Source of the DNA: Altericroceibacterium spongiae
Lineage (GTDB): Bacteria; Pseudomonadota; Alphaproteobacteria; Sphingomonadales; Sphingomonadaceae
Length of the DNA stretch: 64,000 nt
Direction of reading: 5' to 3'
Assembly: GCF_003610805.1 (NCBI RefSeq)
Contig: NZ_RAPF01000002.1
Coordinates: 1 to 64,000 of the forward strand
Each line of letters opens with the position of its first letter. Within the stretch, counting starts at the first letter, position 1. Under the pieces are notes generated by a model. The model worked only from the letters and a program-made list of their open reading frames with translations, ran no database searches and was not told where the DNA came from. Below, piece after piece: positions 8,602 through 18,329 of this stretch. Both the position numbers and the translations under genes were made by a program.

Positions 8602-9465
8602 TCATAGCGGTGTGAAATCGAGTCCGATATCGGCAGCAGGGGCGCTCTGGGTCAGACGTCCCACTGAAACGTAATCGACACCGCTTGCGGCAATGTCGCC
8701 GATCGTGTCGAGCGTGACACCGCCCGAGGCTTCTATCTTTGCGCGGCCATCAATCAGTGTCACCGCTCGGCGCAGCATGGCGGAATCCATGTTATCGAGC
8801 AGGATATGATCGGCTCCGGCGGTCAGGGCAGGCTCAATCTGTTCAAGATGATCGACCTCGCAAATGACCTGCCGCACACCGGCATCGCGCGCGCGCTTCA
8901 CAGCTTTGTCAACCGATCCAGCGACAAGAATATGATTGTCCTTGATCATTGCTGCATCCCATAATCCCATCCGGTGGTTCTGTGCACCGCCCATGCGAGT
9001 GGCGTATTTTTCGAGCAGGCGCAGACCGGGTATAGTCTTACGCGTGTCGAGCAGAATGGCGCTGCTGTTCCCCATGGCGTTTACATAGGTGCGGGTCATA
9101 GTAGCAATGCCGGAGAGGTGCTGAACGGTGTTTAGTGCACTGCGTTCGGCCGTGAGTAGTGCGCGCGCATTGCCCTGGAGGCGCATGAGTTCAGTTCCGG
9201 AACTGACCTCCTGACCTTCCTCGACCAGAACTGCAATTTCCATTGCAGGGTCCAGGTAACGAAAAAAGGCAATAGCGAGTGGTAACCCTGCCACGATGGT
9301 GTTGACGCGGCTATCCATAACGCCGGTAAAACGTGCATCAGCAGGAATGACGCTTTCTGCCGTTACGTCGCGGCCTCCACCGGGCCAGTTCGCGCCAAGA
9401 TCCTCGGCCAGAGTAGATTTGATAAAAGCATCAATATCGAAGTGATCGAGCGTCCAGCCAGTCAT
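8602..9465 (-). CDS. nadC: Nicotinate-nucleotide pyrophosphorylase (carboxylating)
   Basis: It makes nicotinate mononucleotide from quinolinate and PRPP in de novo NAD synthesis. The 287-residue form starts at ATG 9465 behind GGAGG. It shows the family landmarks TVQHLSGIATMTR, LLDTRKTIPGLRLLEKYA and the C-terminal phosphate-binding KIEASGGVTLDTI with VDYVSVGRLTQSA. No nadA or nadB lies next to it, so it is an isolated housekeeping gene here. Confidence 0.96.
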   Translation of the reverse strand: MTGWTLDHFDIDAFIKSTLAEDLGANWPGGGRDVTAESVIPADARFTGVMDSRVNTIVAGLPLAIAFFRYLDPAMEIAVLVEEGQEVSSGTELMRLQGNARALLTAERSALNTVQHLSGIATMTRTYVNAMGNSSAILLDTRKTIPGLRLLEKYATRMGGAQNHRMGLWDAAMIKDNHILVAGSVDKAVKRARDAGVRQVICEVDHLEQIEPALTAGADHILLDNMDSAMLRRAVTLIDGRAKIEASGGVTLDTIGDIAASGVDYVSVGRLTQSAPAADIGLDFTPL

Positions 9466-9535
9466 TGCATCCTCCAAATAATGAAGGTTGCTTTTGCCGG
9501 AGCGAAGCGTCAGGTCAACGCTCCGGCGCATATGG

Positions 9536-10336
9536 TCAGTGGACGAAGCGGGCCACTACGTCTCGGTACGATCGGCTAACTTTTACTTCAGCACCGGATT
9601 CCAGAATTAGAAAGCATTCGCCATTTGTGTGGGGTTTGACCTGCCGCACCTGATCGAGATTGACGATGGTAGAACGGTGGACACGCTGGAAAATACGTGG
9701 GTCGAGGCGCCGTTCGAGATCTTTCATTGTTTCTCGCAGGATCAACGAATTATCGCCTGTATAGATGCACATATAATCGCCAGCGGCTTCGATATGTTCG
9801 ATTGTGTCGACGTCAACGCGAAAAATTTGTCCGCGATCCTTAACATTGATGAGTTTTTCATAACGGCTGGAAGTGCCGCTTTCTTCTTCGTTATCGAGAT
9901 TTTCGACAGCGTCTGGTGCTACTTCTGCCAGTACATCTTTGAGTTTTTCGGCTTCTTCGGCGGATCGTTTTTCGGTAATGCGTTGACGTACGCGTTCGAG
10001 AGTATCGGCCAGCTTATCCTCATCCACGGGTTTCATTAGATAGTTGACCGCATTGGCTTCAAAAGCCCGAATGGCGTGTTCCTGATAGGCGGTGACGAAA
10101 ACGAAGAGGGGCGGTTCGATTTCCATTACGCCTTTCACCACGGAGAAACCGTCAAATCCCGGCATCTGAATGTCGAGAAATACGAGGTCAGGGCGCTCGG
10201 TTTTGATCGTGCGGATAGCTTCGCGGCCATTCGAACAGGTGGCGATCACTTCAACATCCGGGATGTTCTGAAGGCGGAGCTGAAGGCCCTGAATGGCCAG
10301 CTTTTCATCGTCGACGATAATAGTGCGAATAGTCAT
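9536..10336 (-). CDS. LytTR-family response regulator
   Basis: A 266-residue transcription regulator. The N-terminal receiver domain (1-120) has the acidic pair at Asp9-Asp10, the phospho-acceptor Asp55 in FLDIQMPG, and lysine at NYLMKPVDE. A linker rich in Glu and Ala leads to a C-terminal LytTR DNA-binding domain (about 160-266) with RVHRSTIVNLDQVRQVKP. It begins 3 bp after the stop of the upstream histidine kinase, so the two form one operon and almost certainly a cognate pair. The target genes are unknown. Confidence 0.94.
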   Translation of the reverse strand: MTIRTIIVDDEKLAIQGLQLRLQNIPDVEVIATCSNGREAIRTIKTERPDLVFLDIQMPGFDGFSVVKGVMEIEPPLFVFVTAYQEHAIRAFEANAVNYLMKPVDEDKLADTLERVRQRITEKRSAEEAEKLKDVLAEVAPDAVENLDNEEESGTSSRYEKLINVKDRGQIFRVDVDTIEHIEAAGDYMCIYTGDNSLILRETMKDLERRLDPRIFQRVHRSTIVNLDQVRQVKPHTNGECFLILESGAEVKVSRSYRDVVARFVH

Positions 10337-10339
10337 GCA

Positions 10340-11536
10340 TTAAATCCCAAGGCCCGTGGTTTCGGGCATGGTTGTAACGGATGGGGTCGCTTTCGGTTTC
10401 GCAGAAACGGGGGAAGGGGTATCCTGCTCGGCTTCCTCGAAAGGAAGCTCGATAATAACCGTGAAGCCACCCTCGGGGGGCGTACGGATTTCGAAAAGAT
10501 GGTCTTCGCCATAGGCTTGGGCGAGACGATCGCGAATATTGGCCAGGCCGACGCCTGTGGACACGGTGTTATCTCCTCCGGCAATGGCGGCAGGCAGATG
10601 GGCCCCTTGTGGCCGATTTTGCAATCCCGGCCCAGTGTCGGAAACGGTCACGCGAAGCCTTTGCCCGATGGGTCGAGCTGCAATGCTGATCCGCGCGCCT
10701 TCTTCCTGCGGGGAGACGGCATATTTGATAGCGTTTTCCACCAGCGGCTGTAGCAACATCGAAGGCAGGCAAGCATTGATTGCTGCAGGATCGATTTGGA
10801 AATCGGTACGCAGACGTTCCTCAAAACGCATCCGTTCAATTTCCAGATAGAGTTTCAGCGTTTCGACTTCTTGCGCCACTGTAACCTTGCCGCCGGGTTC
10901 GGTGACGAGCGTGTGGCGCAGAAAAGCGGAAAGACGGGTAAGCATCGCATTGGCGGCTTCGGTCTGTTTGAGCAGCACCAGCGTTGAAATCGAATTGAGC
11001 GTGTTGAACAGGAAATGCGGGTTGAGCTGATAGCGCAGCATGGCGAGCTGTGCACTCGTTGCCTGTGTTTCGAGCCGTTCCAGCCGATCAGCCTGCTCTT
11101 CGACCTGCAGGAAGAAATTGATCGCATAATAAAGCGCTGACCAGGCGCCAAGCAGCGTCATGTCGATATAGAATACACCGATGACAAGCTGCGCAAAGCT
11201 GGTGCTGCTGTTCGACTGGTAGAGGCTGATCGTCCAGCCGTTAATGAAGGCCGAAACCCAGACGGCCAATCCAAGGACGAATGCCGTTGCGCCCCAGGTA
11301 ACGAGCGGGCGCTGATGAATCAGCTTATTATAGATGACAGAAAGGATTGTACTGACAGAAAAGCCGGTAACGGTGGCGATCAGCACCAGAACCAGAAAGG
11401 AAATTGGTTTTTCATTGGCGATGGAGGTCATCGCGCGCAGCAGCATTGCACCGCCCCAGCCAATCAGCTGCAAACGCCAGAACGCCCGATTTTTGTCTTT
11501 GAAAAAGGGGGTTGGGCGAAAAGGCAGCATAGCCAT
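10340..11536 (-). CDS. LytS/YehU-type sensor histidine kinase
   Basis: A 398-residue membrane kinase, partner of the LytTR regulator downstream. From ATG 11536 (behind AAAGGTAA) there are about four hydrophobic segments in residues 20-145, a short coiled region (145-165), then the His_kinase domain with phospho-acceptor His174 in LRYQLNPHFLFNTL. The C-terminal ATPase domain has the N-box LLQPLVENAIKYAV and the G-box VSDTGPGLQ. No extracellular sensor domain is seen, so the membrane part probably senses. Another in-frame start at 11602 is less likely. Confidence 0.92.
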   Translation of the reverse strand: MAMLPFRPTPFFKDKNRAFWRLQLIGWGGAMLLRAMTSIANEKPISFLVLVLIATVTGFSVSTILSVIYNKLIHQRPLVTWGATAFVLGLAVWVSAFINGWTISLYQSNSSTSFAQLVIGVFYIDMTLLGAWSALYYAINFFLQVEEQADRLERLETQATSAQLAMLRYQLNPHFLFNTLNSISTLVLLKQTEAANAMLTRLSAFLRHTLVTEPGGKVTVAQEVETLKLYLEIERMRFEERLRTDFQIDPAAINACLPSMLLQPLVENAIKYAVSPQEEGARISIAARPIGQRLRVTVSDTGPGLQNRPQGAHLPAAIAGGDNTVSTGVGLANIRDRLAQAYGEDHLFEIRTPPEGGFTVIIELPFEEAEQDTPSPVSAKPKATPSVTTMPETTGLGI

Positions 11537-11613
11537 GGAATTACCTTTGGCCGCTCCGCCTCCGATCCGCATCCGGTTATTCTGCGTTCGGGATGTGCGC
11601 AAGGAATCGCGCT

Positions 11614-12345
11614 TCAGGATGTTGCGGTCTCCTTCGCCTTCTCGATGGCTTCAGCGAGCCGGTCTTTTCCTACGGCACCTGTCATCACATCATTCCCTAC
11701 CACCCAGCTTGGGGTGCCATTAAAACCCAGTTGTTGAGCCAGCGCAGCATTGGCCTGCAATTGCTGGTCAAAAAGACCCTCGGCAATATCCCTACGGGCC
11801 TGATCGAGATCGACCCCGGCCTTGCGTGCCGCTGCTGTGATGGTTTCGTCTGACGGAGGTCCCATTTTGAACATATTATCATGGAATTGCGCATAATGTC
11901 CCTGTTTTGCGGCAGCGAGTGCCATACGGGCGGCGTCTATGCTTTTTTCCGTGAGGATCGGATATTCCCGCATCACCACTTTAAGATTGGGATTTTCTTT
12001 TATGAGAGCCCTCACATCTTCGACGCTATGACGGCAATATCCGCAGGCATAATCGCTGAATTCGACCAATGTGACGGTGCCGTCGGGATTGCCGAGAACG
12101 GCACCGGGGAACGGTGTTTCCAGTTCCCTCCGGAGCGGATCGAGCCGGGCCAGCGTATCGCGATGTTGCAGCACTTCAAAGGCTTCGGGCAGTACTTCAG
12201 GATGTGCTAGCAGATAGTCACGCGTGTTATTGCTTCCCATTCCGCTCCAGTCATATAGCGCTGCACCAGCGAAACCGCCTGCCAGGGCAAGAAGAAGGGT
12301 AACAGCCCAGAGCAAAAGCGGGGCAGGAGAAGATCTGTCTGTCAT
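11614..12345 (-). CDS. DsbA-family thiol:disulfide oxidoreductase, membrane-anchored
   Basis: A 243-residue protein with one N-terminal membrane segment (about 10-31), a short DUF-like linker (LLAHPEVLPEAFEVLQ), and a thioredoxin-fold domain with the active site CGYC at residues 101-104. The cis-Pro loop is GTPSWVVG. It probably oxidises or isomerises periplasmic proteins. It lies 9 bp after the BepA-like protease gene, consistent with one envelope quality-control operon. Confidence 0.92.
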   Translation of the reverse strand: MTDRSSPAPLLLWAVTLLLALAGGFAGAALYDWSGMGSNNTRDYLLAHPEVLPEAFEVLQHRDTLARLDPLRRELETPFPGAVLGNPDGTVTLVEFSDYACGYCRHSVEDVRALIKENPNLKVVMREYPILTEKSIDAARMALAAAKQGHYAQFHDNMFKMGPPSDETITAAARKAGVDLDQARRDIAEGLFDQQLQANAALAQQLGFNGTPSWVVGNDVMTGAVGKDRLAEAIEKAKETATS

Positions 12346-12354
12346 GATTTGGCG

Positions 12355-13710
12355 CTACTTGCGATTGCGTTGACGTTCAAGAATACTGCGTGCCTCCATT
12401 TCGACATCCTGGGCTCTGATCCAGTCGGCCGACCCGTCAGGAAGCCCTAATTCAGCCGCTTTGGCATTTTGCAGAGCCGCGGTCGGCTGATTAGTCATCA
12501 CCAGTCGTTCTGCGCTTGCCAGGTGAGCGCGGGGCATGTCGCCCTTGGCGGCGTAAACGGTACCCAGCTGGTACCAGGCAAAGGGATTCTCCCGGTCACG
12601 CGCTACAGCTGCTCGCAGGACTTGCTCTGCTTCGTCAAAATGGGAGGAATCCTCGGTAGCGATCAACGCATGGCCGAAGGTGGCGGCGATCAAAGGTGTA
12701 TTGCCAGTGATCTGAACGGCTTTGCGCAAAGGTGTAAGAGCATCTTCAGGGCGCCCGGATTCCAATAAAACCTGGCCCTTTAGCTCAAGAAAGTAGGGAT
12801 CGTCAGGGTCCATTTGCAACAAAGCGTCGGTTTCGGCGAGTGCTTTATCGATCCGCGCTTCTTTATGGTAGGCATAGGCCCGCGCATAACGGGCAGGAAT
12901 GCCGGTCATGTAGTCCGGATAGTCACGCAAAGTCGCAGCGGGTTTTGCCAAATAGCCGTAAAGCTTGGCTTTTACTCTCTCGAAACGCCGCTGCAAGTCG
13001 GGATCAGGTTGCTTGTTCCAGGCCGGATCTTTCTCAAAATCGGCTTGTAGCCGCTGAATACGATCACCGGTCAGAGGATGGGTGCGAGCAAATGCAGCGT
13101 CGTCATCCTGCCGATAGCCATAGCGAAATTCCTGATTTTGCAGAATTTTGAAAAAGGCAACCGATCCTTTGCCCGAAATGCCTGCCTTTGACAGATAATC
13201 CACACTGGCCGCATCGGCACTGGTTTCCTGCACTCGACTGAAAGACAGATAAGACCCCATTGCTGCCTGTTGCCCCATCGCCATGACCCCGGCGCCCGCT
13301 TCGCCAGCTCCGGCAGCCATGGCTGCAGCGCCCAGCAACATAGAAAGAATCGAGATATTGGCGGCTTTTCCCATTCCTTCAGAAGAGCGAATGACGTGGC
13401 CGCCCATGATATGGCCCAGTTCATGGGCCATCACCCCCTGAACTTCATTGGCTGTATCGGCCGCATTGATAAGTCCGCTATGGATATAGATTCTTTGCCC
13501 GCCCGCGACGAAGGCATTGATGGAGGGATCGTTAACCAGCACAATTTCGATGGACCCTTTCTTCAATCCGGCAGCTTCAGCCAGCGGATCGATCATGTCC
13601 TGAAACAGGGCTTCGGTTTCGGCATCGCGCAGAATCGACTGTGCAGCGACCGGCTGCACACTTAGTGACAAGGCGGCAATGACGGCAAGAAGGCTGGCAA
13701 GGATACGCAT
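12355..13710 (-). CDS. M48 family metalloprotease with TPR tail (BepA-like)
   Basis: A 451-residue periplasmic zinc protease with a signal peptide (1-24, VAAQS). The zinc site HELGH is at residues 96-100, followed downstream by the third-ligand region SRVQETSADAASVDYL. The C-terminal half (about 280-451) is a run of tetratricopeptide-like helices with AWYQLGTVYAAKGDMPRAH. BepA-type enzymes act on misassembled outer-membrane proteins. It is upstream of and closely linked to the DsbA-like gene. Confidence 0.94.
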   Translation of the reverse strand: MRILASLLAVIAALSLSVQPVAAQSILRDAETEALFQDMIDPLAEAAGLKKGSIEIVLVNDPSINAFVAGGQRIYIHSGLINAADTANEVQGVMAHELGHIMGGHVIRSSEGMGKAANISILSMLLGAAAMAAGAGEAGAGVMAMGQQAAMGSYLSFSRVQETSADAASVDYLSKAGISGKGSVAFFKILQNQEFRYGYRQDDDAAFARTHPLTGDRIQRLQADFEKDPAWNKQPDPDLQRRFERVKAKLYGYLAKPAATLRDYPDYMTGIPARYARAYAYHKEARIDKALAETDALLQMDPDDPYFLELKGQVLLESGRPEDALTPLRKAVQITGNTPLIAATFGHALIATEDSSHFDEAEQVLRAAVARDRENPFAWYQLGTVYAAKGDMPRAHLASAERLVMTNQPTAALQNAKAAELGLPDGSADWIRAQDVEMEARSILERQRNRK

Positions 13711-13779
13711 AGAGCAGGAGATTAGCGGTTCTGCCCCTGAATGGGCAATGAAGAACGGGTGAGTGCCAATCGATCCAAG

Positions 13780-14976
13780 CTATTGTGCAAAATGTTGTTC
13801 GATGCTTTCCACTTTTTCTACTGTCTTGACGATCTGTTCGGTTTCGCCACCAGGTGTGAAGCCTAGCGCTGAGAGGAATTGCTTTCCCACAGCATAGCTG
13901 CTTCCAAGCCAGAGCGGGATGTTGGACGCTTCGAGGCTGGATTGCGCACTGATTTCGGCGGGTGACAGGGCTTCGCCAGACGCTGTTCGGATGAATATGG
14001 CTGCGATTCTACCCGGGAATTGCCGGGCTGCATCGGCATATGCCGGGAGATCGTCCTGTGTATCGTCTCCAATCAATACGAAGCGCATATCGGAATAAAG
14101 GGCCAGAATGGCTGCGATAGAGGCGGTCTTGTGACGATGGTGCGCTCCCGCACCGAACGTCTTGCGATTGAATCCCCAATCTCGCAGCAAAAGCGGACCG
14201 AGCGGTAGTCTCTTCTCATTCATGAAAGCGACCAGATAGGAAAAGAGATTCCATGGAGAGGAAGAGATGTAGAAGAAGGGCCGATGCGTCGCGGGCATCT
14301 GCTTGCCTGTACTTTCAGCGTTGCCTGCGGGTAAAACACGGCCACCGCCCAAAGCGCCGTAAAACGCATCGGCTCCGGGAATTGCCAGCCTGTCATCCGG
14401 GAGTGTTGCGACCACATTTTGCCAATTGCGCATGATTGCGCGAAAACCACCTGTAATGCCGGTCTGGATCACTGTGTCATCAATATCGGATATAACAGCA
14501 AGGCGGGTTTGTGTTCCGGGTGCCAGAATATAGCCTTCGACACATTGGGGTTCGCGTCCGTCGATCCAGCGCAGCGCCACGATTTCCCACATCGGATTGC
14601 TCGGGAGTTCGCGTTCAGGCTGCAATGCAATGTCGAAATGGACATAGCCTTCGCGATCCGTCGTTGCGGTGTGACACTCTATGCCGCCATCCTGTCCTGA
14701 AAGTTCGAGCGTCACCTTGATATCGGGCACTTCCCTGGAAGCGAACTGCGCCAGCATGGTGCGGATGGCCTGCAGCCGGCCTTTTTTGTTGAAACCGGAT
14801 TTGCCTGATCGCAGCGCCCGCGCGGAAATGAGCAGCCGATCCGAATTACGATAGCCGAGATAAGGTTGTACCCTGATAGGGACTTTGAAGATAGACCGAT
14901 GCTCCTTTTGCAAGGACAGGACTTTACTGGGAAGTAACGAGCTTTTTTGCTGCTTGTTCCAGAAGGCTGTTCTCAT
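13780..14976 (-). CDS. App1-type phosphatidate phosphatase domain protein (DUF2183)
   Basis: The C-terminal half carries the App1/DUF2183 HAD-like catalytic domain: DIDDT at residues 164-168 of the 398-residue form, a distal FYISSSPWNLF and FVLIGDDTQDDLP. Family members dephosphorylate phosphatidate or related lipids. The N-terminal region with PIRVQPYLGYRNSDRLLIS is a beta-rich domain common in bacterial homologues. The start is uncertain: ATG 14976 overlaps the preceding gene by 53 bp, and a TTG at 14913 would avoid the overlap. Confidence 0.85.
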   Translation of the reverse strand: MRTAFWNKQQKSSLLPSKVLSLQKEHRSIFKVPIRVQPYLGYRNSDRLLISARALRSGKSGFNKKGRLQAIRTMLAQFASREVPDIKVTLELSGQDGGIECHTATTDREGYVHFDIALQPERELPSNPMWEIVALRWIDGREPQCVEGYILAPGTQTRLAVISDIDDTVIQTGITGGFRAIMRNWQNVVATLPDDRLAIPGADAFYGALGGGRVLPAGNAESTGKQMPATHRPFFYISSSPWNLFSYLVAFMNEKRLPLGPLLLRDWGFNRKTFGAGAHHRHKTASIAAILALYSDMRFVLIGDDTQDDLPAYADAARQFPGRIAAIFIRTASGEALSPAEISAQSSLEASNIPLWLGSSYAVGKQFLSALGFTPGGETEQIVKTVEKVESIEQHFAQ

Positions 14977-15790
14977 CCGATAGCGGACCAAGCCATTCCA
15001 CCTCGCCATTTGTCCCGCGGCGGATGATGACAAGAGCGAATTCAGTATCGTCCTTTAGCCATTCAGCAGGATCTGCCGGAGACAGAGCGCGGAGTTGTTC
15101 GCTCAGATGGGCCGGTAAAGACACGGTCGTTGTAAAGCTTTTCTCTGCTGTCGTGCGTGCTGGACCATCTGCCCAGTCTGCCATTGGAAGGGAGGCGTGA
15201 CGAGCGGCTGTTTCCTCGCTGGTTGCAGCGAATGTCTCTCCGATCGCTTTCTGGATCGAATCGATCATCTGACTATTGGCCACCTCTTTCCAGTTAATGA
15301 CTCCGAGAACGTGAGTCATTCGCCCGTCATCGTCGGCAAAAGGCAGCAGAATGCCACGATAAAGCAGCGTATATCCTTGAGGGCTGTTATACTCGGCTTC
15401 AAAACCGACAGGTGATTGCGTTGCAAGCAACTGAGGATAATGGTCCAGAACACAATTAAGCAGCGAATTTGTGGGAATATCGGCGGGTTTGTCGTACGTA
15501 CCGGGTGCTATCCGGCATTCTTCCAGCAACTTGTTACCAATATAGAGAATTTGGGGGGATTGGCTTTTGTCCGAAACCTTCAGAATAACGCTGTGTGATT
15601 GGAAATCAGATTGAGTCTCGTAACCTAGATTACGGCTATGCGGCATGGTATGCCTGCCAAGCATGCTGACCCAGTGATTATAGGCACGTAGCTGAAGTCG
15701 TCTTTCACCGTAGCCTATGGCGGGAGGCAGGTTTTCTGTCCCCGTCTCATCCTCGCTCGGCGGGAAATTGCTGCTGGATGATGTGATCAA
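14924..15790 (-). CDS. PAS-like domain protein of unknown function
   Basis: A 288-residue soluble protein with no signal peptide. Residues 30-175 look like the PAS-related fold found in many alphaproteobacterial proteins: YNHWVSMLGRHTMPHSRNL, then SPVGFEAEYNSPQGYTLLYR and GRILLPFADDD-like strands leading to HVLGVINW. The C-terminal part (190-288) is low in recognisable motifs, with a short hydrophobic strand FALVIIRRG. There is no kinase or output domain. It lies upstream of and overlaps the App1 gene, suggesting cotranscription. Confidence 0.65.
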   Translation of the reverse strand: MITSSSSNFPPSEDETGTENLPPAIGYGERRLQLRAYNHWVSMLGRHTMPHSRNLGYETQSDFQSHSVILKVSDKSQSPQILYIGNKLLEECRIAPGTYDKPADIPTNSLLNCVLDHYPQLLATQSPVGFEAEYNSPQGYTLLYRGILLPFADDDGRMTHVLGVINWKEVANSQMIDSIQKAIGETFAATSEETAARHASLPMADWADGPARTTAEKSFTTTVSLPAHLSEQLRALSPADPAEWLKDDTEFALVIIRRGTNGEVEWLGPLSDENSLLEQAAKKLVTSQ

Positions 15791-15864
15791 ATCGCACTCC
15801 CGGCATTTTGTCCGCCATCAGCTCTCGCATGTTTTGCTAAAGAATTGGTAAAATCAGATGCTCT

Positions 15865-16371
15865 TCAGAGCATATAGCGCATGCGAATGGCTTGGTGGAT
15901 CGGTTCATGTCCAACTTCGAAAGCGGCATCCTTGAAGCGTGGCGGGCCCATGAAGACTCTGGCATCTCGTGAAAAGCCAAATCCTTCCTTGGGCATCATG
16001 AAGAGGGCGCGGTCGGCTTTGCCATTCTCATTCTCGTCGTGCAGCAGGGCGATAGCATAGCGTCCGGGGGAAACATCGCGGAAGCTGAAATCTACCGTTT
16101 CATGTGCTGCGACGGACACTTCAATGGCCGCTTTGTCACTGCAATCGGGAAAGTGTTTTTCGTCGGGTGTGAGGCAAGCGCGAACCAGCCCCTTGCTGGA
16201 GCGAAGATTGGTCACAGTGACATTCACCGTAACCTTGTCACTTGCGTTTGGCAGAGGTGTTGTATTCCCTGTCAGCAGGGACAGGGCTGCCAGCAAGCTC
16301 AGGGTTCTGACAGACCGCGATCGGTTCCGCAAAGGTGATCCCAGAAACGGAAATAGAGGCCGTAATTGCAT
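15865..16371 (-). CDS. DUF2141 family secreted protein
   Basis: A 168-residue protein with an N-terminal signal-like segment (about 18-36) and a DUF2141 beta-sandwich: VTVNVTVTNLRSSKGLVRAC, then DVSPGRYAIALLHDENENGK and FMMPKEGFGFSRDA. The family is widespread in Proteobacteria and Bacteroidetes and has no assigned function. The start overlaps the end of the upstream hydroxylase gene by 73 bp, so translation may be coupled, or the real start may be later. Confidence 0.88.
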   Translation of the reverse strand: MQLRPLFPFLGSPLRNRSRSVRTLSLLAALSLLTGNTTPLPNASDKVTVNVTVTNLRSSKGLVRACLTPDEKHFPDCSDKAAIEVSVAAHETVDFSFRDVSPGRYAIALLHDENENGKADRALFMMPKEGFGFSRDARVFMGPPRFKDAAFEVGHEPIHQAIRMRYML

Positions 16372-17033
16372 TGATATCGCTCATGATGGCGCTGGTGATG
16401 GCTCGCAGTTATCAGCCAGTGACCGAGATGCGAATGAACCAGCCAGCGTGGAAAGATTTCCCATCCCATATGGTTGGTGATTCCCATCACGGTCATGATC
16501 GTCAGAACAAGACCTAGCATGGAGACGTGAATGGGAATGAGGAGAACGAGAAAGGGAATAACAATAGCGCCGGTAAGTGCTTCGATAGGATGGAAACTCA
16601 TAGCGGCCCATGCAGTTGGCGGCCGGCTGGCATGATGGACAGCATGGGCAAGACGAAACCAGCGTGGAATATGCATCCAGCGATGAGTCCAGTAAAACCA
16701 GGTGTCATGGGCGAAGAGATAAAGAAGCACAGACAAAGGAAGATACCATAGAGGATAGGCTGCCCAATCTTCATATATCCGTGTCCAGCCATATTGCTGC
16801 CACCCCCAAGCGATTATGCCAGCGGGAATCCCGTAAATGGCCGCAGAAAATAGTGACCAGCCAATCTCTCGCTTTATCTGAGATGACAGTCCACGATAAA
16901 GGCCGGGGCGTTTATACTTGGTTGCCCAGGCGAACGCGCCGCTTGCCAGCAAATAACGTAGACCGACAATGGTTGTCATGGCTACAGCAGACAAGCCAAT
17001 AGTAGCCAGCATCGAAAGAGATGGTGAAGGCAT
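16299..17033 (-). CDS. Sterol desaturase/fatty acid hydroxylase family membrane enzyme
   Basis: A 244-residue integral membrane di-iron oxygenase. From ATG 17033 it has about four hydrophobic stretches and the three histidine clusters of the family: HDTWFYWTHRWMH (109-121), HAVHH (130-134) and HHQRHH (212-217). These bind two irons and hydroxylate lipid or carotenoid-like substrates. The substrate is not evident; the gene lies with DUF2141, PAS and App1 genes rather than in a biosynthetic cluster. An earlier start at 17063 is possible. Confidence 0.92.
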   Translation of the reverse strand: MPSPSLSMLATIGLSAVAMTTIVGLRYLLASGAFAWATKYKRPGLYRGLSSQIKREIGWSLFSAAIYGIPAGIIAWGWQQYGWTRIYEDWAAYPLWYLPLSVLLYLFAHDTWFYWTHRWMHIPRWFRLAHAVHHASRPPTAWAAMSFHPIEALTGAIVIPFLVLLIPIHVSMLGLVLTIMTVMGITNHMGWEIFPRWLVHSHLGHWLITASHHQRHHERYQCNYGLYFRFWDHLCGTDRGLSEP

Positions 17034-17087
17034 AATACTTCTATGCCCTGTCCTGAGAATCAATCATAGAGACAGATGGCGTTAATT

Positions 17088-17612
17088 TTACACTCGCTCC
17101 TGCCCCCAGGGGCTGCATTCAGGGTCCTGTGCCACCAATTGCCGTCGAAGAGCGGCTCGGGCGAGACGTTCCACTTCCACTTTACGGCGAGCGGCAGGCA
17201 AGGGGTGGCTGGGGGCTGGCCGGACAATTTCTGCGTCGTAACCATCCGCGACGATTATTCCGCAGCATTCTGGCTGAAAATCATCCAGCTCCAATGGACT
17301 GCGATCCAGTTCAGGGGGGACGCCCCAATAGAAGCGGTCACAGAAGTCGAGATAATCCGGCCATTTGCCATCGCCCAGCAAATCGGCTCTGGCTGTCTTG
17401 ATTTCGACAATCACGATGCGGCCCTTTGTGTCGATGCCCATCAGATCGGCCCGGCGGCCATTACGTAAGATCATTTCAGACATGCACCAGATATCATTCC
17501 GAGCAAAAAGCCGGGATATACCGCGTGCTACAGCGAGAGCCTTGCTGCGATCAGGTGTGACGATGTTTTCAGCGAGCATGGATGTTCGAGCCATAAAAAT
17601 AGCATCGAACAT
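17088..17612 (-). CDS. mmcB: MmcB family DNA repair protein
   Basis: A 174-residue protein with a PD-(D/E)XK nuclease-like core: RRADLMGIDTKGRIVIVEIK, in which Asp and the Glu-x-Lys pair are the expected metal and catalytic residues, then DYLDFCDRFYWGVPPE. This matches the MmcB family, implicated in mitomycin C damage repair in Caulobacter relatives. ATG codons at 17594 and 17579 are alternative starts. Confidence 0.9.
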   Translation of the reverse strand: MFDAIFMARTSMLAENIVTPDRSKALAVARGISRLFARNDIWCMSEMILRNGRRADLMGIDTKGRIVIVEIKTARADLLGDGKWPDYLDFCDRFYWGVPPELDRSPLELDDFQPECCGIIVADGYDAEIVRPAPSHPLPAARRKVEVERLARAALRRQLVAQDPECSPWGQERV

Positions 17613-17645
17613 AAGAAGAACATCGTCAAGATATTTGATGTGTTA

Positions 17646-18038
17646 TTACGCTCTGCGTCGATCTGGTGGGGCAGGATCGTGGTCAGCGGTCATGTCATTC
17701 AACAGGGCGCATTCCACTTCGAGCTCATCCCATAATGCCCGGGCTGCGGGTCGAATCTCACCTCTTGCCTGATGAATTGCGAGCAAGGCTTGCAAGCCTT
17801 TTTCCATCAAAACGGTAAAATCGGCGATGCGATGGGTTGCTGCCTGTTGCCAGCTTGTCTTGTCGTTGCTGACCATGATTTGAAATGCAGTATGAGGAAT
17901 GACTCGGCTCAATTCCGATGCGTGTCCGTCTTTGAGGCGCGCCGTCCAGCAGTGCAGCCCATCGTTTTTCCGTAGTTGGAGCACCGTCGATTCGGGTAGC
18001 GACTCTTTCAGCCGAAAATGGTGAAACCCCTTTTCCAT
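17646..18038 (-). CDS. Hypothetical protein
   Basis: A 130-residue acidic-to-neutral protein with no recognised domain, signal peptide or membrane segment. Its C-terminal half is predicted helical (LMEKGLQALLAIHQARGEI and ALWDELEVECALLND). It lies 33 bp upstream of mmcB on the same strand and may be cotranscribed. It is the last chromosomal gene before the tRNA-Arg junction. Confidence 0.6.
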   Translation of the reverse strand: MEKGFHHFRLKESLPESTVLQLRKNDGLHCWTARLKDGHASELSRVIPHTAFQIMVSNDKTSWQQAATHRIADFTVLMEKGLQALLAIHQARGEIRPAARALWDELEVECALLNDMTADHDPAPPDRRRA

Positions 18039-18183
18039 AAGCTTCTAATGGCAGGTTTTGCTTGCCAAAAGGTGGTATATTATTGTGTTTTGGGAAATCG
18101 GCAGAGCGCTCAGACAGAAATCTGTATGGAGCCGGACGTTTTAGCTTGGCGTCGAGTGATGCTATTGCTAACCGGCGCGAGAC

Positions 18184-18228
<45 letters not shown>

Positions 18229-18329
18229 AGTCAAGCTGTTTTAAGGGTGGTGAATGGCAAGAATTATGTTGTAAAAACAGAGTTTTAGGCCGATTTTGAC
18301 GGAAGCGGTATTTCGAGACAAAAGCGTCG